Positions 63,676 through 64,000 of a DNA stretch of 64,000 nt are shown in pieces. A program made the position numbers and the translations under genes. Every line of letters begins with the position of its first letter. Position 1 is the stretch's first letter. Origin of the DNA: Paramecium octaurelia. Lineage: Eukaryota > Ciliophora > Oligohymenophorea > Peniculida > Parameciidae. The stretch is from positions 206,001 through 270,000 of the forward strand of contig CAJJDP010000001.1 in the NCBI GenBank assembly GCA_905182995.1, in the 5' to 3' direction. Below the pieces are notes generated by a model, which saw nothing but the letters and a program-made list of their open reading frames with translations, was not told where the DNA came from and ran no database searches.

Positions 63676-64000
63676 ATAAATTATCTAGATCTATCTATAT
63701 ATTTATTATATAAATTAATAATATTATTCATTAATTCGACCATGAAATTAACTCTTGTGTTCTTTTTACATATCTTTACCGAGAATCATTAATTTATGGT
63801 AGTAGTAACTTAGGCTTTAGTTTCGGTTGTGTTGGTTTGTTATTGCTTAAATAAATGTTCCTGACTTATCTTGGCTTATCAAAGTCATAATCCAAACGAA
63901 CTGATGGAGGCGTTTCGGCTCTGTCTTGCTTCATGACAACCTTATCAGTAAATTTACCAAACTAAACATACCCCACATCGAGTCTTTTGTTCTTTCATTA
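63676..64000 (+). repeat. Direct repeat, copy 2 (contig overlap or duplication)
   Basis: It matches 62317-62641 throughout and continues to the window edge. It contains a second copy of the 3' end of the minus-strand gene at 62369-63299. Identity starting precisely at the N suggests two contigs whose overlap was not merged. Confidence 0.9.

Overview
The window reads as ciliate somatic (macronuclear) DNA, almost certainly Paramecium. It is very AT-rich. TAA and TAG are read through as glutamine, and TGA is the only codon that ends genes. The inverted-repeat gene copies support this with a TAA-to-CAA synonymous difference. Genes are split by tiny GT...AG introns of 17-34 nt and lie tens of bases apart on both strands. 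I assembled exons by hand. For nearly every gene the total exon length came out as an exact multiple of three, which is the main internal check on the models.

Layout. 1-3129: an SR-type splicing factor (RRM, zinc knuckle, RS tail) and a TDP1-type DNA repair phosphodiesterase. 3435-12964: two genes (an unknown protein and a ubiquitin-conjugating-like protein) occur twice as a large inverted repeat. Its about 6 kb centre carries tRNA-Tyr, a CEP95-like protein, snRNP protein SNU13 and a leucine-rich-repeat/ankyrin protein. 13-26 kb: a choline-transporter-like protein, a membrane-protein frame with two internal TGAs, a secreted MACPF protein, ribosomal protein L23, a TRF4-type nucleotidyltransferase, a small GTPase fused to a SLOG/LSDAT domain, and a coiled-coil protein. 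26-31 kb: a PP2C-like protein with altered metal sites, an unknown protein and an AMPK-gamma-like CBS protein. 31.8-40.9 kb: one continuous gene model for a 2981-residue protein with an anoctamin N-terminus and a very long C-terminal extension. 42-46 kb: enolase, an unknown protein and a YEATS protein. 46-53.4 kb: two tandem paralogues of large helical proteins. 55.5-60.3 kb: complete telomerase reverse transcriptase, a divergent bZIP factor, a COA5/PET191-like gene with TGA at a conserved cysteine, and tRNA-Asn. 61-64 kb: a putatively acylated small protein, a Rab GTPase, two unknown genes, and a one-base gap (N) followed by an exact 325-bp repeat.

Themes. Gene density is extreme: one convergent pair has 1 bp between stop codons, and divergent starts lie 28 and 48 bp apart. 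Several decayed or recoded-looking genes sit among intact ones. The most unusual intact architectures are the GTPase-SLOG fusion and the extended anoctamin. No prokaryotic features, CRISPR arrays or transposases were seen.
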